From Rubrivivax sp. (GTDB lineage Bacteria > Pseudomonadota > Gammaproteobacteria > Burkholderiales > Burkholderiaceae_C), in assembly GCA_027484825.1 (NCBI GenBank), contig JAIXSE010000035.1, forward strand, positions 1 to 64,000: 64,000 nucleotides of DNA, written 5' to 3'. The translations under genes and the position numbers were made by a program. The first letter of the stretch is position 1; each line of letters starts with the position of its first letter. The notes under the pieces were generated by a model, which searched no databases, was not told the DNA's origin, and was given only the letters and a program-made list of their open reading frames with translations. Positions 1-8,952 of the stretch are shown here, one piece after another.

Positions 1-496
1 AGTCCGGAGGCATTGGTGCGCCCAGCCCCTCGCTGTGAAGGTCCACCCATTGGTCAATGCCTTCGCGCCGATACAAACGCCGGTTGCTACCAATCGCGTA
101 GACCTTGCCCGCAACCCGCACCACCCGACGGATCGTGACCATCGTCCCGACCGGAGTCTTCAGACTGATGAGATCCTCAATCGGCGTTTCGAACTGCTTC
201 GACTTGCCGCTTGCGCTGTACACATTGCTAGAGGTATCGACAGCTACGTATTCGGGTGGATTGGTCCCGCAAGTGATCGACGAGAAATTAAAGCGCTCGG
301 TCTGGGCAAACGGCACGCTATCCGTCGTAATCGGCCGATCCGTAATGATCGTGACAAAGCGCGTCTTGGGAAGAATGTCGCGATTGTCCTTCTCCTCTAC
401 AAGGAGGAAGCAGTACCCATGCTGCCTGAAGCTTGCGCAGTCATAGATGGTGAAACCATCGAAATACTTTTTCCAGACCGCTTTTTCAAAGACCAT
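1..496 (-). CDS. Hypothetical protein, 3' end cut by window edge
   Basis: Open minus-strand frame beginning with ATG at 496-494 and reading without a stop to base 1, so at least 165 residues with the C-terminus missing. A good ribosome site (AGAGGA) lies just upstream of the ATG. The protein starts MVFEKAVWKKYFDG and has many alternating hydrophobic and charged residues, no signal peptide and no membrane segment. Late in the visible part is a beta-rich stretch with the motif AIGSNRRLYRREG. I do not recognise the family. It follows the 67-residue gene by 15 bases, so the two are probably co-transcribed. Base composition is visibly less GC-rich than the genes to the right, which suggests acquired DNA. 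Confidence 0.6.
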   Translation of the reverse strand, partial: MVFEKAVWKKYFDGFTIYDCASFRQHGYCFLLVEEKDNRDILPKTRFVTIITDRPITTDSVPFAQTERFNFSSITCGTNPPEYVAVDTSSNVYSASGKSKQFETPIEDLISLKTPVGTMVTIRRVVRVAGKVYAIGSNRRLYRREGIDQWVDLHSEGLGAPMPPD

Positions 497-511
497 ATTG
501 TCCTCTGCAAC

Positions 512-715
512 TTACATGTCATCCGGGGCATTCGCGACATCCGGTCCGCCGCATGGCTCACCCGAGTGCGGCGTCACCTGGGCCCCGCTATGGTCACCAC
601 AGTTATGAACTTTCTTGTAATCAGCATCTAACTGAGCCTTGATGCAATCCGGATTGCATCCACATGGCGCGGCCAGCAATTTTGAAATTTGGCCAGAAGC
701 AGTTTCGTAGCTCAT
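512..715 (-). CDS. Small cysteine-rich hypothetical protein (67 aa)
   Basis: Starts at the ATG at 715-713 (MSYETASG) and ends with TAA at 514-512. An upstream in-frame ATG at 808 exists, but the extension looks like non-coding translation. The product is polar, with five cysteines, including CGCNPDC near residue 29, and a glycine/proline-rich tail. No membrane segment or known domain is evident. It lies 15 bases ahead of the larger unknown gene reading off the left edge and shares its lower GC. The pairing of two small unknown genes could be an effector and immunity remnant, but nothing in the residues proves this. Confidence 0.45.
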   Translation of the reverse strand: MSYETASGQISKLLAAPCGCNPDCIKAQLDADYKKVHNCGDHSGAQVTPHSGEPCGGPDVANAPDDM

Positions 716-877
716 TTCCGGGGAGCTGCGGTGATCTCGAATCAGTTCATTCGTTGGTGGGGGTGAAGTGCATGAGCATGAGCGCCACTTCGCAGGCTTT
801 GACGCCAAGATCGTGATCTATGTACACGCGCGGCATGACGATGCGCGAGGTCCAGGGCTTCCCGGCCCTGCCGCCGC

Positions 878-1684
878 TCAGCGCTGCCCGGCCAGTGCCT
901 CCCGCACCGCGGCCACCTGCCGGCGCGACACCGCCAGCCATTCATTGACATGGGCGATCCGCACCGCCCAGCCCAGTTCGCCGCCAGCCTCGCCGTCCCC
1001 CTCGCCCACCGTCGGCACATGCCGCTCCAGCTCCCGCACGGCGGCCTTGGCCACCAGCGCATTGCGGTGCACCCGCAGGAAGCGGTCGCCCAGGCGCTGC
1101 TCCAGATCGGTCAGGGACCCGTCCATCACATGGCTGTGGGTGGCGGTGCGCAGCGTCAGGTACTTGAGCTCCGCCTTGAAGTAGAGCACCTCCGCCAGCG
1201 GCACGCGCAGCAGCCGTCCGCGCTCGGTGATGTTGATCACAGGCCCGTCATCCGCCGGCGGTGCCTCCTGCGGATTGCGGGACTGGGCAGCCGCCCGCTC
1301 CACCAAGCGCTGCGCCGCCCGGGTCAGGCTGGCCTGCAGACGCTCACGCCGCACCGGCTTGGTCAGGTAGTCCAGCGCTTCCAGCTCAAAGGCCTGCAGG
1401 GCATGCTGCGCATGGGCCGTCACGAACACGATGGCCGGCGCCAGCGGGCGTCCCATCAGCGCCTGCGCCAGTCCCAGCCCGTCCAGGCCCGGCATCTGCA
1501 CATCCAGCAGGATCAGGTCACAGGCATGGTCCCGCAGCCAGTTCAGCGCCTGCTCGCCGCTGGCCGCCTCCGCCGCCACCTCGGCGCGCGGGTCGCCATT
1601 GGCCTCCACCAGACCGCGAAGCCGCAGCCGGGCCAGCGGCTCGTCGTCCACGATCAGCACCTTCAGCGGCGATTGGGTCAGCAT
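878..1684 (-). CDS. LytTR-family response regulator (AlgR-like)
   Basis: A 268-residue cytoplasmic response regulator. The N-terminal receiver begins LKVLIVDDEPLARLRLRGL and carries the phospho-acceptor aspartate at residue 61 (LILLDVQMPG), with the conserved lysine in TKPVRRE. The C-terminal third is a LytTR DNA-binding domain (VINITERGRLLRVPLAEV through RFLRVHRNALV). The start was set at the ATG at 1684 because AGGGA sits five bases ahead; an in-frame ATG at 1708 lacks such a site. It begins 29 bases after the sensor kinase gene, forming a pair like AlgZ/AlgR (FimS/AlgR) of pseudomonads, which is likewise divergent from argH. The targets here are unknown. Confidence 0.9.
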   Translation of the reverse strand: MLTQSPLKVLIVDDEPLARLRLRGLVEANGDPRAEVAAEAASGEQALNWLRDHACDLILLDVQMPGLDGLGLAQALMGRPLAPAIVFVTAHAQHALQAFELEALDYLTKPVRRERLQASLTRAAQRLVERAAAQSRNPQEAPPADDGPVINITERGRLLRVPLAEVLYFKAELKYLTLRTATHSHVMDGSLTDLEQRLGDRFLRVHRNALVAKAAVRELERHVPTVGEGDGEAGGELGWAVRIAHVNEWLAVSRRQVAAVREALAGQR

Positions 1685-1713
1685 GTCGTTCCCTGTTCGA
1701 TCAGCCAAAACAC

Positions 1714-2820
1714 TCAGCGCGGCAGCAGGATCCGCACCATGAAACGCGTGGGCGACGGCGCCACTTCGATGCGGGCCGCGACGTCATGCATCAGCCGCAG
1801 GCGCTGCTTCACATTCTTCAAGGCCAGCCCGTGGCCCCGGGTGCGCGCCGGGGCGCCCACGGTGTTGACCACCCGGATCTCGACTTCGCTGCCACGCACC
1901 CGGGTGAGGATGCTCACATCCCCGCCGCGGTCGTTGGGCTCCACACCGTGACGCACCGCGTTCTCCACCAGCGGCTGCAGCAGCAGCGGCGGCACGCGCA
2001 CATCGTTGCCGTGCGGGTCGACCTGCCAGTCCACCCGCAGCCGCTCGCCAAAGCGCAGTTGCTCGATGGCCAGGTAGCGCTTGGCCAGGTCCACTTCCTG
2101 CGACAGCGGCACGCCTTCGGTACGCGGACCGGTGTCCGCCAGCGCCACCCGGAACAGCTCGGCCAGATCTTCCAGCACTTCCTCCGCCCGGGACGGATCG
2201 ACCCGGACCAGCGCAATCGCCGTGTTGAGGGTGTTGAACAGAAAGTGCGGCCGGATGCGCGACTGCAGCTCCACCAGCCGGGCCAGCGCCTCAGCAGGGG
2301 CCTGGGCGCGTTCACGCAGCATCAGCCAGAACAGCAAAAGCGCCGCGCCCAGCGCCCCGAAGCCGGCCGCGCCCACCCGCTGCAGCGGGGTCAGGAGGTC
2401 CACCCCCAGCAGCACCAGCAAGCCGGTGCCCAGATGGGCGCAGGCCGCGCCCAGCGCGATGGGCAAACCCCACTGCGCGAATTGCGGAAGTCGTGCCAGC
2501 AGGTGCTTGAGGCCGCAGACGATCAGCAGCCAGGACAGCAGCGCCGTCATGGACGCGACCGTGCCTGTTCCCATCGCCCAGGCCCAGCCCACCAGCGTTT
2601 CATGCGCCATGGCCAGGCCCAGGGCCTGCACCAGTTGCACGCCCAGCACCGCCCGCAGCACCAGGCCCACATGGCACACATCAAAGCGGCGCCGGGGGTC
2701 GATCAGCGGGGTCGGCGGCATCGGCCGGGTTTCCAGCCGCGTGTCCTCCCAGGCCGCCTGTGTGGAGGGGGCTGCCTGAGACTGTTGCGCGCGTGTTGGG
2801 GGATGCGCCCGTTCGGCCAT
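1714..2820 (-). CDS. Sensor histidine kinase, LytS/AlgZ type
   Basis: Membrane sensor kinase of 368 residues. Several hydrophobic helices occupy roughly residues 40-165 (FDVCHVGLVLRAVLGVQLV onward). They are followed by a His_kinase domain whose phospho-acceptor His192 is in the typical IRPHFLFNTLN motif, and by a C-terminal HATPase with the N-box PLVENAVRHG and the G-box GHGLALKNVKQRL. It should phosphorylate the LytTR regulator encoded next. The start at 2820 follows a GAGGA site ten bases upstream; an ATG at 2856 in the same frame is an alternative. The gene is divergent from argH, a neighbourhood shared with AlgZ in pseudomonads. Confidence 0.88.
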   Translation of the reverse strand: MAERAHPPTRAQQSQAAPSTQAAWEDTRLETRPMPPTPLIDPRRRFDVCHVGLVLRAVLGVQLVQALGLAMAHETLVGWAWAMGTGTVASMTALLSWLLIVCGLKHLLARLPQFAQWGLPIALGAACAHLGTGLLVLLGVDLLTPLQRVGAAGFGALGAALLLFWLMLRERAQAPAEALARLVELQSRIRPHFLFNTLNTAIALVRVDPSRAEEVLEDLAELFRVALADTGPRTEGVPLSQEVDLAKRYLAIEQLRFGERLRVDWQVDPHGNDVRVPPLLLQPLVENAVRHGVEPNDRGGDVSILTRVRGSEVEIRVVNTVGAPARTRGHGLALKNVKQRLRLMHDVAARIEVAPSPTRFMVRILLPR

Positions 2821-3040
2821 GGGGTCTTGGTCCTCGCCCTTTAGAATCGTGCGCATTCTCTCCCACCGGGTTGTCCATGGCGGCCCGGTTCGCCACAAGA
2901 CGTGACAGACCGCTCATCCGCCGCGCTTCCAGTCCCCCGCCCCGCGCCCACCCGGCCAGGGCGGGCCGCCAGGACGCCACGCGGCGACGAAGGCCGGTTA
3001 CGACTTGCTCCGAAGTGTCTGTCCGTCCGCTGAGTCTGCG

Positions 3041-4450
3041 ATGTCCAATCCCTCCGACAACCAACTGGCCAACAAATCCCAGGCCTGGTCCGCCCTCTTC
3101 TCCGAGCCGATGAGCGACCTGGTGAAGCGCTACACCGCCAGCGTCGACTTCGACAAGCGGCTGTGGGACGCCGACATCCGCGGCAGCCTGGCCCATGCCG
3201 ACATGCTGGCGGCCCAATCCATCATCAGCGCGGACGACCATGCGGCCATCCAGCGCGGCATGGCGCAGATCCGCGAAGAGATCGAATCCGGCCGCTTCGA
3301 ATGGAAGCTGGACCTGGAAGACGTGCACCTGAACATCGAAGCCCGGCTGACTGAACTGGTGGGCCTTGCCGGCAAGCGGCTGCACACCGGCCGCAGCCGC
3401 AATGACCAGGTCGCCACCGATGTGCGGCTGTGGCTGCGCGGCGAGATCGACACGCTGGTCGGCCTGCTGACCGAATTGCAGAAGGTGCTGGTGCGCCAGG
3501 CCGAGCGGCATGCCGAAGTCATCCTGCCGGGCTTCACCCATCTGCAGGTGGCCCAGCCGGTGAGTTTCGGCCATCACATGCTGGCCTATGTGGAGATGTT
3601 CGCCCGCGATGCGGAGCGTCTGCTGGATGCGCGCCGGCGGGTCAACCGCCTGCCGCTGGGGGCTGCCGCCCTGGCCGGCACCAGCTATCCGCTGGACCGC
3701 GAGCGCGTGGCCCGCACGCTGGGCATGGAAGGGGTGGCGCAGAACAGCCTGGACGCGGTCAGCGACCGGGACTTCGCGATTGAATTCAGCGCTGCTGCCG
3801 CGCTGATCATGGTGCACATCTCCCGGCTGTCGGAAGAGCTGATTCTGTGGATGAGCCAGGCTTTCGGTTTCATCGCCCTGCCTGACCGTTTCTGCACCGG
3901 CTCCAGCATCATGCCGCAGAAGAAGAATCCGGACGTGCCCGAACTGGCCCGCGGCAAGAGTGGCCGGGTGGTGGGTCACCTGATCGGCCTGATCACGCTG
4001 ATGAAGGGCCAGCCGCTGGCCTACAACAAGGACAACCAGGAAGACAAGGAGCCGCTGTTCGACACCGTCGACACGCTCAATGACACCCTGCGCATCTTCG
4101 CGGACATGATGGACGGCCTGACCGTCAAGGCCGACGCCATGGAGCGCGCCGCCCTGAAGGGCTACGCCACCGCCACCGACCTGGCCGACTATCTGGTCAA
4201 GAAGGGCCTGCCCTTCCGCGATGCCCACGAGGTGGTGGCCCATGCGGTCAAGACCGCACAGGCGCAGGGTGTGGATCTGTCCGCGCTGAGCCTGGAGGCG
4301 CTGCGTCAGTTTGATCAGCGCATCGAGCCGGATGTGTACGAGGTGCTGTCGCTCAAGGGCTCGTTGAATGCACGCAATGTGCTGGGCGGCACCGCCCCGG
4401 CGCAGGTGCGGGAGCAGGTCAAGCGTCATCAGGCACGGCTGGGCGGCTGA
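3041..4450 (+). CDS. argH: Argininosuccinate lyase
   Basis: Last enzyme of arginine synthesis: cleaves argininosuccinate to arginine and fumarate in the cytosol. The 469-residue product has the fumarase/aspartase fold. Visible are [12 protein letters not shown] near residue 120, the HLQVAQP region with the general-acid histidine, and the signature [11 protein letters not shown] starting near residue 287, whose flexible serine loop supplies the catalytic base. Length matches the family (about 460). The ATG at 3041 (MSNPSDN) fits the family start better than the longer in-frame start at 3005. It is transcribed divergently from the sensor kinase and regulator pair. Confidence 0.97.
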   Translation: MSNPSDNQLANKSQAWSALFSEPMSDLVKRYTASVDFDKRLWDADIRGSLAHADMLAAQSIISADDHAAIQRGMAQIREEIESGRFEWKLDLEDVHLNIEARLTELVGLAGKRLHTGRSRNDQVATDVRLWLRGEIDTLVGLLTELQKVLVRQAERHAEVILPGFTHLQVAQPVSFGHHMLAYVEMFARDAERLLDARRRVNRLPLGAAALAGTSYPLDRERVARTLGMEGVAQNSLDAVSDRDFAIEFSAAAALIMVHISRLSEELILWMSQAFGFIALPDRFCTGSSIMPQKKNPDVPELARGKSGRVVGHLIGLITLMKGQPLAYNKDNQEDKEPLFDTVDTLNDTLRIFADMMDGLTVKADAMERAALKGYATATDLADYLVKKGLPFRDAHEVVAHAVKTAQAQGVDLSALSLEALRQFDQRIEPDVYEVLSLKGSLNARNVLGGTAPAQVREQVKRHQARLGG

Positions 4451-4481
4451 AAGCCCACCCCACATTGGCAAGGAATTCATC

Positions 4482-4964
4482 ATGAGCACGCTGGACTGGT
4501 CCGACAACCTGGTCTTGAATCAACCCGAGCTGGACCACACCCACGAGGAATTCGTGGACCTGCTCAACCGCTTCGGCGACACGCTGGACCGCGGTGAGGA
4601 CGCCCTGCCCGCCTTCAAGGCGCTGCTGGCGCACACCGAAGACCACTTCGCCATGGAAGAGCGCTGGATGGCGGCCACCGGCTTCGAGCCGGACAACTGC
4701 CACAGCAGCCAGCATGCGATGGTGCTGAATGTGATGCGGGAAGTGGTGCGCTACGCCGAAGAGCTGGGCGACCGCGAACCCATGCCCATCGTGCGCAATG
4801 AACTGGCGCAGTGGTTCCCCGGCCATGCAGAGATGATGGATGCGGCGCTGGTCTACACCATGCAGCAGCGCGGGTTTGATCCGGCCACCGGTGAAGTGAA
4901 AGAACCAGCGCTGGAAGGCGCCACGGCGGGTGGTGGCTGCGGCAGTTCCAGCTGCGGGCATTAA
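4482..4964 (+). CDS. Bacteriohemerythrin
   Basis: A 160-residue hemerythrin-fold protein that should bind O2 at a non-haem di-iron centre. Likely ligands are in order: histidine in ELDHTHEEF, HTEDHF followed by glutamate in MEERWM, HSSQHAMVL, and the late histidine and aspartate in WFPGHAEMMDAAL. The tail ends with CGSSSCGH, a cysteine/glycine-rich extension beyond the four-helix bundle. AAGGAATTC provides a ribosome site ahead of the ATG at 4482. It follows argH by 31 bases and could be co-transcribed. The role may be O2 sensing, storage or delivery; the sequence does not say which. Confidence 0.88.
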   Translation: MSTLDWSDNLVLNQPELDHTHEEFVDLLNRFGDTLDRGEDALPAFKALLAHTEDHFAMEERWMAATGFEPDNCHSSQHAMVLNVMREVVRYAEELGDREPMPIVRNELAQWFPGHAEMMDAALVYTMQQRGFDPATGEVKEPALEGATAGGGCGSSSCGH

Positions 4965-5063
4965 GGGTCTCGCACGGCCGGCCCCATCGCGACAAAGCCG
5001 GCGAGGCGCAGGCACAGCGCCCCTGCTGACAGCCTGCGCCCGCTCCTCCGCCACAATGCCGCC

Positions 5064-6317
5064 ATGGCTGATTCGACGCCATCGCTGCCCGATCGCCTGA
5101 TCGCTCATCTGGACATGGACGCCTTCTACGCGTCCGTGGAGCTGCTGCGTTATCCAGAGCTCAAGGGCCTGCCGGTGGTGGTGGGCGGACGACGGGCCCA
5201 CACGCCGCAGCTCAGGGCCGACGGCACCCGCGAATTCCACAAGCTGCAGGACTACACCGGCCGCGGCGTGGTCACGACCTCCACCTATCCGGCGCGCGCG
5301 CTGGGTGTGTTCTCCGCCATGGGGCTGATGAAGGCCGCACTGCTGGCGCCCCAGGCCATCCTGCTGCCGGCGGACTTCGAGTCCTACCGTCATTACTCCC
5401 GGCTGTTCAAGGCCGCTGTGCGGGAGATCGCGCCGGTCGTCGAGGACCGCGGCATCGACGAGATCTACATCGACCTGACCGACGTGCCCGGCGTGCGGGA
5501 GGCCGTTGGGCACGATCCGCTGGGCGGTGTACGGTCGGTCGCCCGGGACATCAAGAATTCGGTCTTCAGCGCCACCGGGCTGACCTGCTCCATCGGCGTC
5601 ACGCCCAACAAGCTGCTGTCCAAGATCGCCTCGGAGCTGGACAAGCCCGACGGCCTGACCGTGCTCACCATGGACGACCTGCCCACCCGCATCTGGCCGC
5701 TGCCGGTGCGGCGCATCAATGGCATCGGGCCCAAAGCGGGGGCGCGGCTCAATGAGCTGGGCATCGAGACAGTGGGGGAGCTGGCGCAGGCGCCGCAGGA
5801 GCTGCTGTCGCAGCATTTCGGGCCGGGTTACAGCGTCTGGCTGCATCAGGCCGCCTGGGGTCTGGACGATCGTCCGGTGGTCACCTACAGCGAGCCGGTA
5901 TCCATCAGCCGCGAGACGACCTTCGAGCGAGACCTGCATGCCAAGCGGGACCGGGCGGAGCTGTCGGCCATCTTCACCGCGCTGTGCGAGCAGCTGTCGT
6001 CGGATCTGCAGCGCAAGGGCTACCAGGGGCGGACCATCGGCATCAAGCTGCGCTTCGAAGGCTTTCGGACGGTCACACGCGACCTGACGCTGGACGCGCC
6101 GGTGCAGGATGCGGCGTCTATCCGCCATGCGGCGGGCCAGTGTCTCAAGCGGGTGGACCTGACCCAGCGGCTACGGCTGCTGGGGGTGCGGGTGGGTAAG
6201 CTCAGTCGTCCGGGGACGGAAGAGCCGGGGCGTCGCACGAAGCGCGGGGGCGCAGCCAGCGCGGAAACGGCGGGGGCCGCAGCGCCCGTGCCGGAGACCT
6301 TGCCGCTGTTTGAATGA
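5064..6317 (+). CDS. dinB: DNA polymerase IV (Y-family, DinB)
   Basis: Error-prone translesion polymerase of 417 residues. Catalytic carboxylates are present in LDMDAFYASVEL (with Tyr at the usual steric-gate position after Phe) and in GIDEIYIDLTD. The palm motif TCSIGVTPNKLLSKIAS and the helix-hairpin-helix region NGIGPKAGARLNELGI follow, then the little-finger domain. The C-terminus ends ETLPLFE, a plausible beta-clamp-binding motif. Compared with E. coli DinB there is an extra stretch of about 20 residues between VVVGG and RGVV in the finger region (HTPQLRADGTREFHKLQD). No LexA box was recognised upstream. Confidence 0.95.
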   Translation: MADSTPSLPDRLIAHLDMDAFYASVELLRYPELKGLPVVVGGRRAHTPQLRADGTREFHKLQDYTGRGVVTTSTYPARALGVFSAMGLMKAALLAPQAILLPADFESYRHYSRLFKAAVREIAPVVEDRGIDEIYIDLTDVPGVREAVGHDPLGGVRSVARDIKNSVFSATGLTCSIGVTPNKLLSKIASELDKPDGLTVLTMDDLPTRIWPLPVRRINGIGPKAGARLNELGIETVGELAQAPQELLSQHFGPGYSVWLHQAAWGLDDRPVVTYSEPVSISRETTFERDLHAKRDRAELSAIFTALCEQLSSDLQRKGYQGRTIGIKLRFEGFRTVTRDLTLDAPVQDAASIRHAAGQCLKRVDLTQRLRLLGVRVGKLSRPGTEEPGRRTKRGGAASAETAGAAAPVPETLPLFE

Positions 6318-6320
6318 CGC

Positions 6321-6932
6321 CTAGCGGCCTGAAGCGCTGCCTTCGGAGGGCGGCGGGGCGGCAGCCTCCCGGGTTGCGGAAGCCAAGGCCTGAGCCACCG
6401 GCGTGGCCGTCGGCAGCCGCCACATCCACACGCCGACACAAAGGCAGCACACAGCCGGCAGCCACGGTAGCACCGGCATCAGCCATGCGGAGATCAGCGA
6501 GCTGACGGTCATCATGCCCCAGGCCAGTTGCTTGGCCCGCAGTGGAATGGCGCGGGTGGCGCGCCACTGCCGCACCATCGGACCGAAGCGCGGGTGATTC
6601 AGCAGCCAGGCCTCGCAGCGCTCACTGCCCCGAGCAAAGCAGAAGGCAGCCAGCAGCACAAACGGCGTGGTGGGCAGCAGCGGCAGCACGATGCCGATGA
6701 CCCCGAGCAGGAGGCTGAGACCGCCCGCCAGCAGCCATGGCCAGCGACGCCAGTGCGGCATGGGTGACGCCACTGTGCCGGCGCCGAGCTCACCGCCCAC
6801 ACCCACACCCACACCCACACCCACACCCACACCCACACCCACGCCCACGCCTACGGCCACGTCCGCGTCAGCGGATGACGGCAGCGGTGCGGACGCTTCC
6901 AGCGACGGGGACACCTCTTGCGGATTGGTCAT
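6321..6932 (-). CDS. DUF454 (YbaN-like) inner-membrane protein
   Basis: A 203-residue protein. The C-terminal 130 residues are a DUF454/YbaN domain: WPWLLAGGLSLLLGVIGIVL, then PLLPTTPFVLLAAFCFARGS, a conserved polar segment WLLNHPRFGPMVRQW and a final pair of hydrophobic helices. The N-terminal 70 residues are unusual, with a run of alternating Val-Gly encoded by a hexanucleotide repeat. Function of the family is unknown. The gene converges with dinB, with stops three bases apart. The start at 6932 lacks a strong ribosome site, so translation might begin after the repeat. Confidence 0.82.
   Translation of the reverse strand: MTNPQEVSPSLEASAPLPSSADADVAVGVGVGVGVGVGVGVGVGVGGELGAGTVASPMPHWRRWPWLLAGGLSLLLGVIGIVLPLLPTTPFVLLAAFCFARGSERCEAWLLNHPRFGPMVRQWRATRAIPLRAKQLAWGMMTVSSLISAWLMPVLPWLPAVCCLCVGVWMWRLPTATPVAQALASATREAAAPPPSEGSASGR
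6796..6857. repeat. Hexanucleotide microsatellite (CCCACA)n
   Basis: About nine near-perfect copies of CCCACA, decaying at the right end, inside the 5' part of the DUF454 gene, where they encode alternating Val and Gly. Because the unit is six bases, length changes would keep the reading frame but alter the linker length. Confidence 0.9.
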
Positions 6933-7016
6933 CCGTCAACTGTAAAGGAGGCCGGACTGCACGCTCCGCACAAACGCCTCTCCCCGACTGGGGCCAAAAG
7001 TCCTAGCATCGGCTGC

Positions 7017-8168
7017 ATGAGCGTCATCACCAACATCGAAGACCTTCGTCGACTGGCCCAGCGCCGTGTGCCCCGCATGTTCTATGACTATGCGGACTCC
7101 GGCTCCTGGACCGAGAGCACCTACCGCGCCAACGAGTCGGACTTCCAATCGATCAAGCTACGTCAGCGCGTGGCGGTGAACATGGAGAACCGCAGCACCG
7201 CCACCGAGATGATCGGCCGCCCGGTGGCCATGCCGGTGGCGCTGGCCCCGACGGGTCTGACCGGCATGCAGCATGCGGACGGTGAGATCCTGGCCGCGCA
7301 GGCCGCGGAAGCCTTCGGCGTGCCCTTCACCCTCTCGACGATGAGCATCTGCTCCATCGAGGACGTGGCGGCCCACACCCAGGCGCCCTTCTGGTTCCAG
7401 CTCTACGTGATGCGGGACCGCGGCTTCATCAACAGCCTGATCGACCGGGCCAAGGCCGCCCGCTGCGGCGCGCTGGTGCTGACGCTGGATTTGCAGATCC
7501 TGGGCCAGCGCCACAAGGACCTGCGCAACGGGCTGTCCGCGCCGCCCAAGCTGACGCTGCCCAACCTGATCAACATGGCCACCAAGCCGCGCTGGTGCCT
7601 GGGGATGCTGGGCACCTCCCGGCGCCAGTTCGGCAACATCGTGGGCCATGTGAAGGGCGTGGAGAACATGGGCTCGCTGTCCGAATGGACGGCCAAGCAG
7701 TTTGATCCGCAGCTCAGTTGGGACGATGTGCAGTGGATCCGCGACCGCTGGGGCGGCAAGCTGATCATCAAGGGCATCATCGATGAGGAAGATGCGCGCC
7801 TGGCGGCGAAGACCGGTGCGGATGCGCTGATCGTGAGCAATCACGGCGGGCGGCAGCTGGATGGGGCGGAATCGAGTATTCGCGCCCTGCCCCGGATCGT
7901 CGAGGCGGTGGGGGACCAGATCGAGGTGCATCTGGATGGGGGCATCCGGTCGGGCCAGGATGTGCTCAAGGCCTGGGCGCTGGGAGCACGTGGCACCTAC
8001 ATCGGACGTGCGTTTCTCTATGGGCTCGGCGCCATGGGGCGGCCTGGGGTGACGAAGGCGCTGGAGATCATCCACCGGGAGCTGGACCTGACGATGGCGT
8101 TTTGCGGGCACAGGCAGTTGACGTCGGTGGATCGGAGCATCTTGCTGCCGGGGACGTTTCCGCAGTAA
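7017..8168 (+). CDS. FMN-dependent alpha-hydroxy-acid dehydrogenase (LldD family)
   Basis: A 383-residue TIM-barrel flavoprotein that oxidises an (S)-2-hydroxy acid such as L-lactate to the 2-oxo acid. It has the family start (RRLAQRRVPRMFYDYADSGS), the FMN-binding APTGLTGM and STMSICSIEDVA, the substrate/flavin motif FQLYVMRDR, and the signature SNHGGRQLDG with catalytic base His276. The distal FMN phosphate site is LDGGIRSGQDVLKAWALGA. Length equals that of bacterial L-lactate dehydrogenase. The substrate is unproven: lactate, mandelate and glycolate are all possible. The start at 7017 was preferred over an in-frame start at 6918 because conservation begins at MSVITNIED. Confidence 0.9.
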   Translation: MSVITNIEDLRRLAQRRVPRMFYDYADSGSWTESTYRANESDFQSIKLRQRVAVNMENRSTATEMIGRPVAMPVALAPTGLTGMQHADGEILAAQAAEAFGVPFTLSTMSICSIEDVAAHTQAPFWFQLYVMRDRGFINSLIDRAKAARCGALVLTLDLQILGQRHKDLRNGLSAPPKLTLPNLINMATKPRWCLGMLGTSRRQFGNIVGHVKGVENMGSLSEWTAKQFDPQLSWDDVQWIRDRWGGKLIIKGIIDEEDARLAAKTGADALIVSNHGGRQLDGAESSIRALPRIVEAVGDQIEVHLDGGIRSGQDVLKAWALGARGTYIGRAFLYGLGAMGRPGVTKALEIIHRELDLTMAFCGHRQLTSVDRSILLPGTFPQ

Positions 8169-8205
8169 CCGCGCAAAAGGGTCGCGACTGCTTGTGACGA
8201 TCGAG

Positions 8206-8706
8206 CTACCCGTGCAAGGCTGCCTCGACGATTTCTCGGACGCGCGCCATGGTGATGCCGTCGCGCTGTTCGATGAAAAGCGGGTGATCCGATTCCGCCA
8301 GGGTGACGATGGGCCGCTCGCCGAGCGGAGAGGTTTGAACCGACGTTTTCAGGCTGAGCGTCGTGGGTTCGTAAGGAAGCGCGCTCTGAAGCCAGCCGAA
8401 GTACGGGGGTTCGCTTTCCCGGCCCTCTTGCGCCCACAGCTCGCTGACACGAAGAAAGCTCTTTTCACTCAGGGACACCCAGACCAGCCACACGAACGGG
8501 TCGGGACCATCGATCACCGGAAGCTGAAGGCGGCCAAGAACGAAGAAATGCTCTCCTTGGATCACGCATTGATCGGACGAGAGCCCGGAGTTCTCGCCAC
8601 GCTCAGCCTCTGACAACGAATTCCAAAGGGCGGGCGCTGGCGCCCCCAGGCACATCGGCAGATCATCGTGATACTCGCCGCAGGTGGTGCAATGGAAACC
8701 GCTCAT
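8206..8706 (-). CDS. DUF2199 domain protein
   Basis: A 166-residue cytosolic protein starting MSGFHCTTCGEYHDDLP. The N-terminal CxxC and the following H and LP match the DUF2199 opening, probably a small zinc ribbon. Later blocks include ECVIQG-like QCVIQGEHFFVLG and a central WLVWVSLSEKSF. The family has no established function. The ATG at 8706 was chosen; an in-frame TTG 12 bases upstream is possible. It is convergent with the hydroxy-acid dehydrogenase, with 37 bases between stops, and stands alone. Confidence 0.8.
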   Translation of the reverse strand: MSGFHCTTCGEYHDDLPMCLGAPAPALWNSLSEAERGENSGLSSDQCVIQGEHFFVLGRLQLPVIDGPDPFVWLVWVSLSEKSFLRVSELWAQEGRESEPPYFGWLQSALPYEPTTLSLKTSVQTSPLGERPIVTLAESDHPLFIEQRDGITMARVREIVEAALHG

Positions 8707-8902
8707 GCCGATGTTCAATGTTGAAGCTGATCCGCGAGCGGCGGCGCTCCGATGCGAGTCGGATCGAGCGGCCTGTTAACGCTCACCAGCCGCGCATGCT
8801 AGCAGTTGCCACAAGCTTTGGAGCCGGCACCGGACAGGGATACACCGGCGTTCTGCGCGCTTTTCAGTGACGGACTCAATCCCCACTCGAATCAATAAAA
8901 AA

Positions 8903-8931
8903 GCCCCTCGCTGACCATGCCAGCGCGGGGC
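8903..8931 (-). terminator. Rho-independent terminator of the S46 peptidase gene
   Basis: On the minus strand a stem with arms at 8931-8920 and 8914-8903 (GCCCCGCGCTGG and CAGCGAGGGGC, one mismatch) and a short loop is followed by TTTTTTATT. It lies about 20 bases past the stop codon of the S46 peptidase. Confidence 0.9.
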
Positions 8932-8952
8932 ATTGTTTTCGACTTCAAACGC

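Noticed and set aside
747-836. 29-residue minus-strand frame starting MPRVYIDHDLG
   Set aside because: Looks protein-like, perhaps a gene remnant, but is too short, has no clear ribosome site and matches nothing I know.
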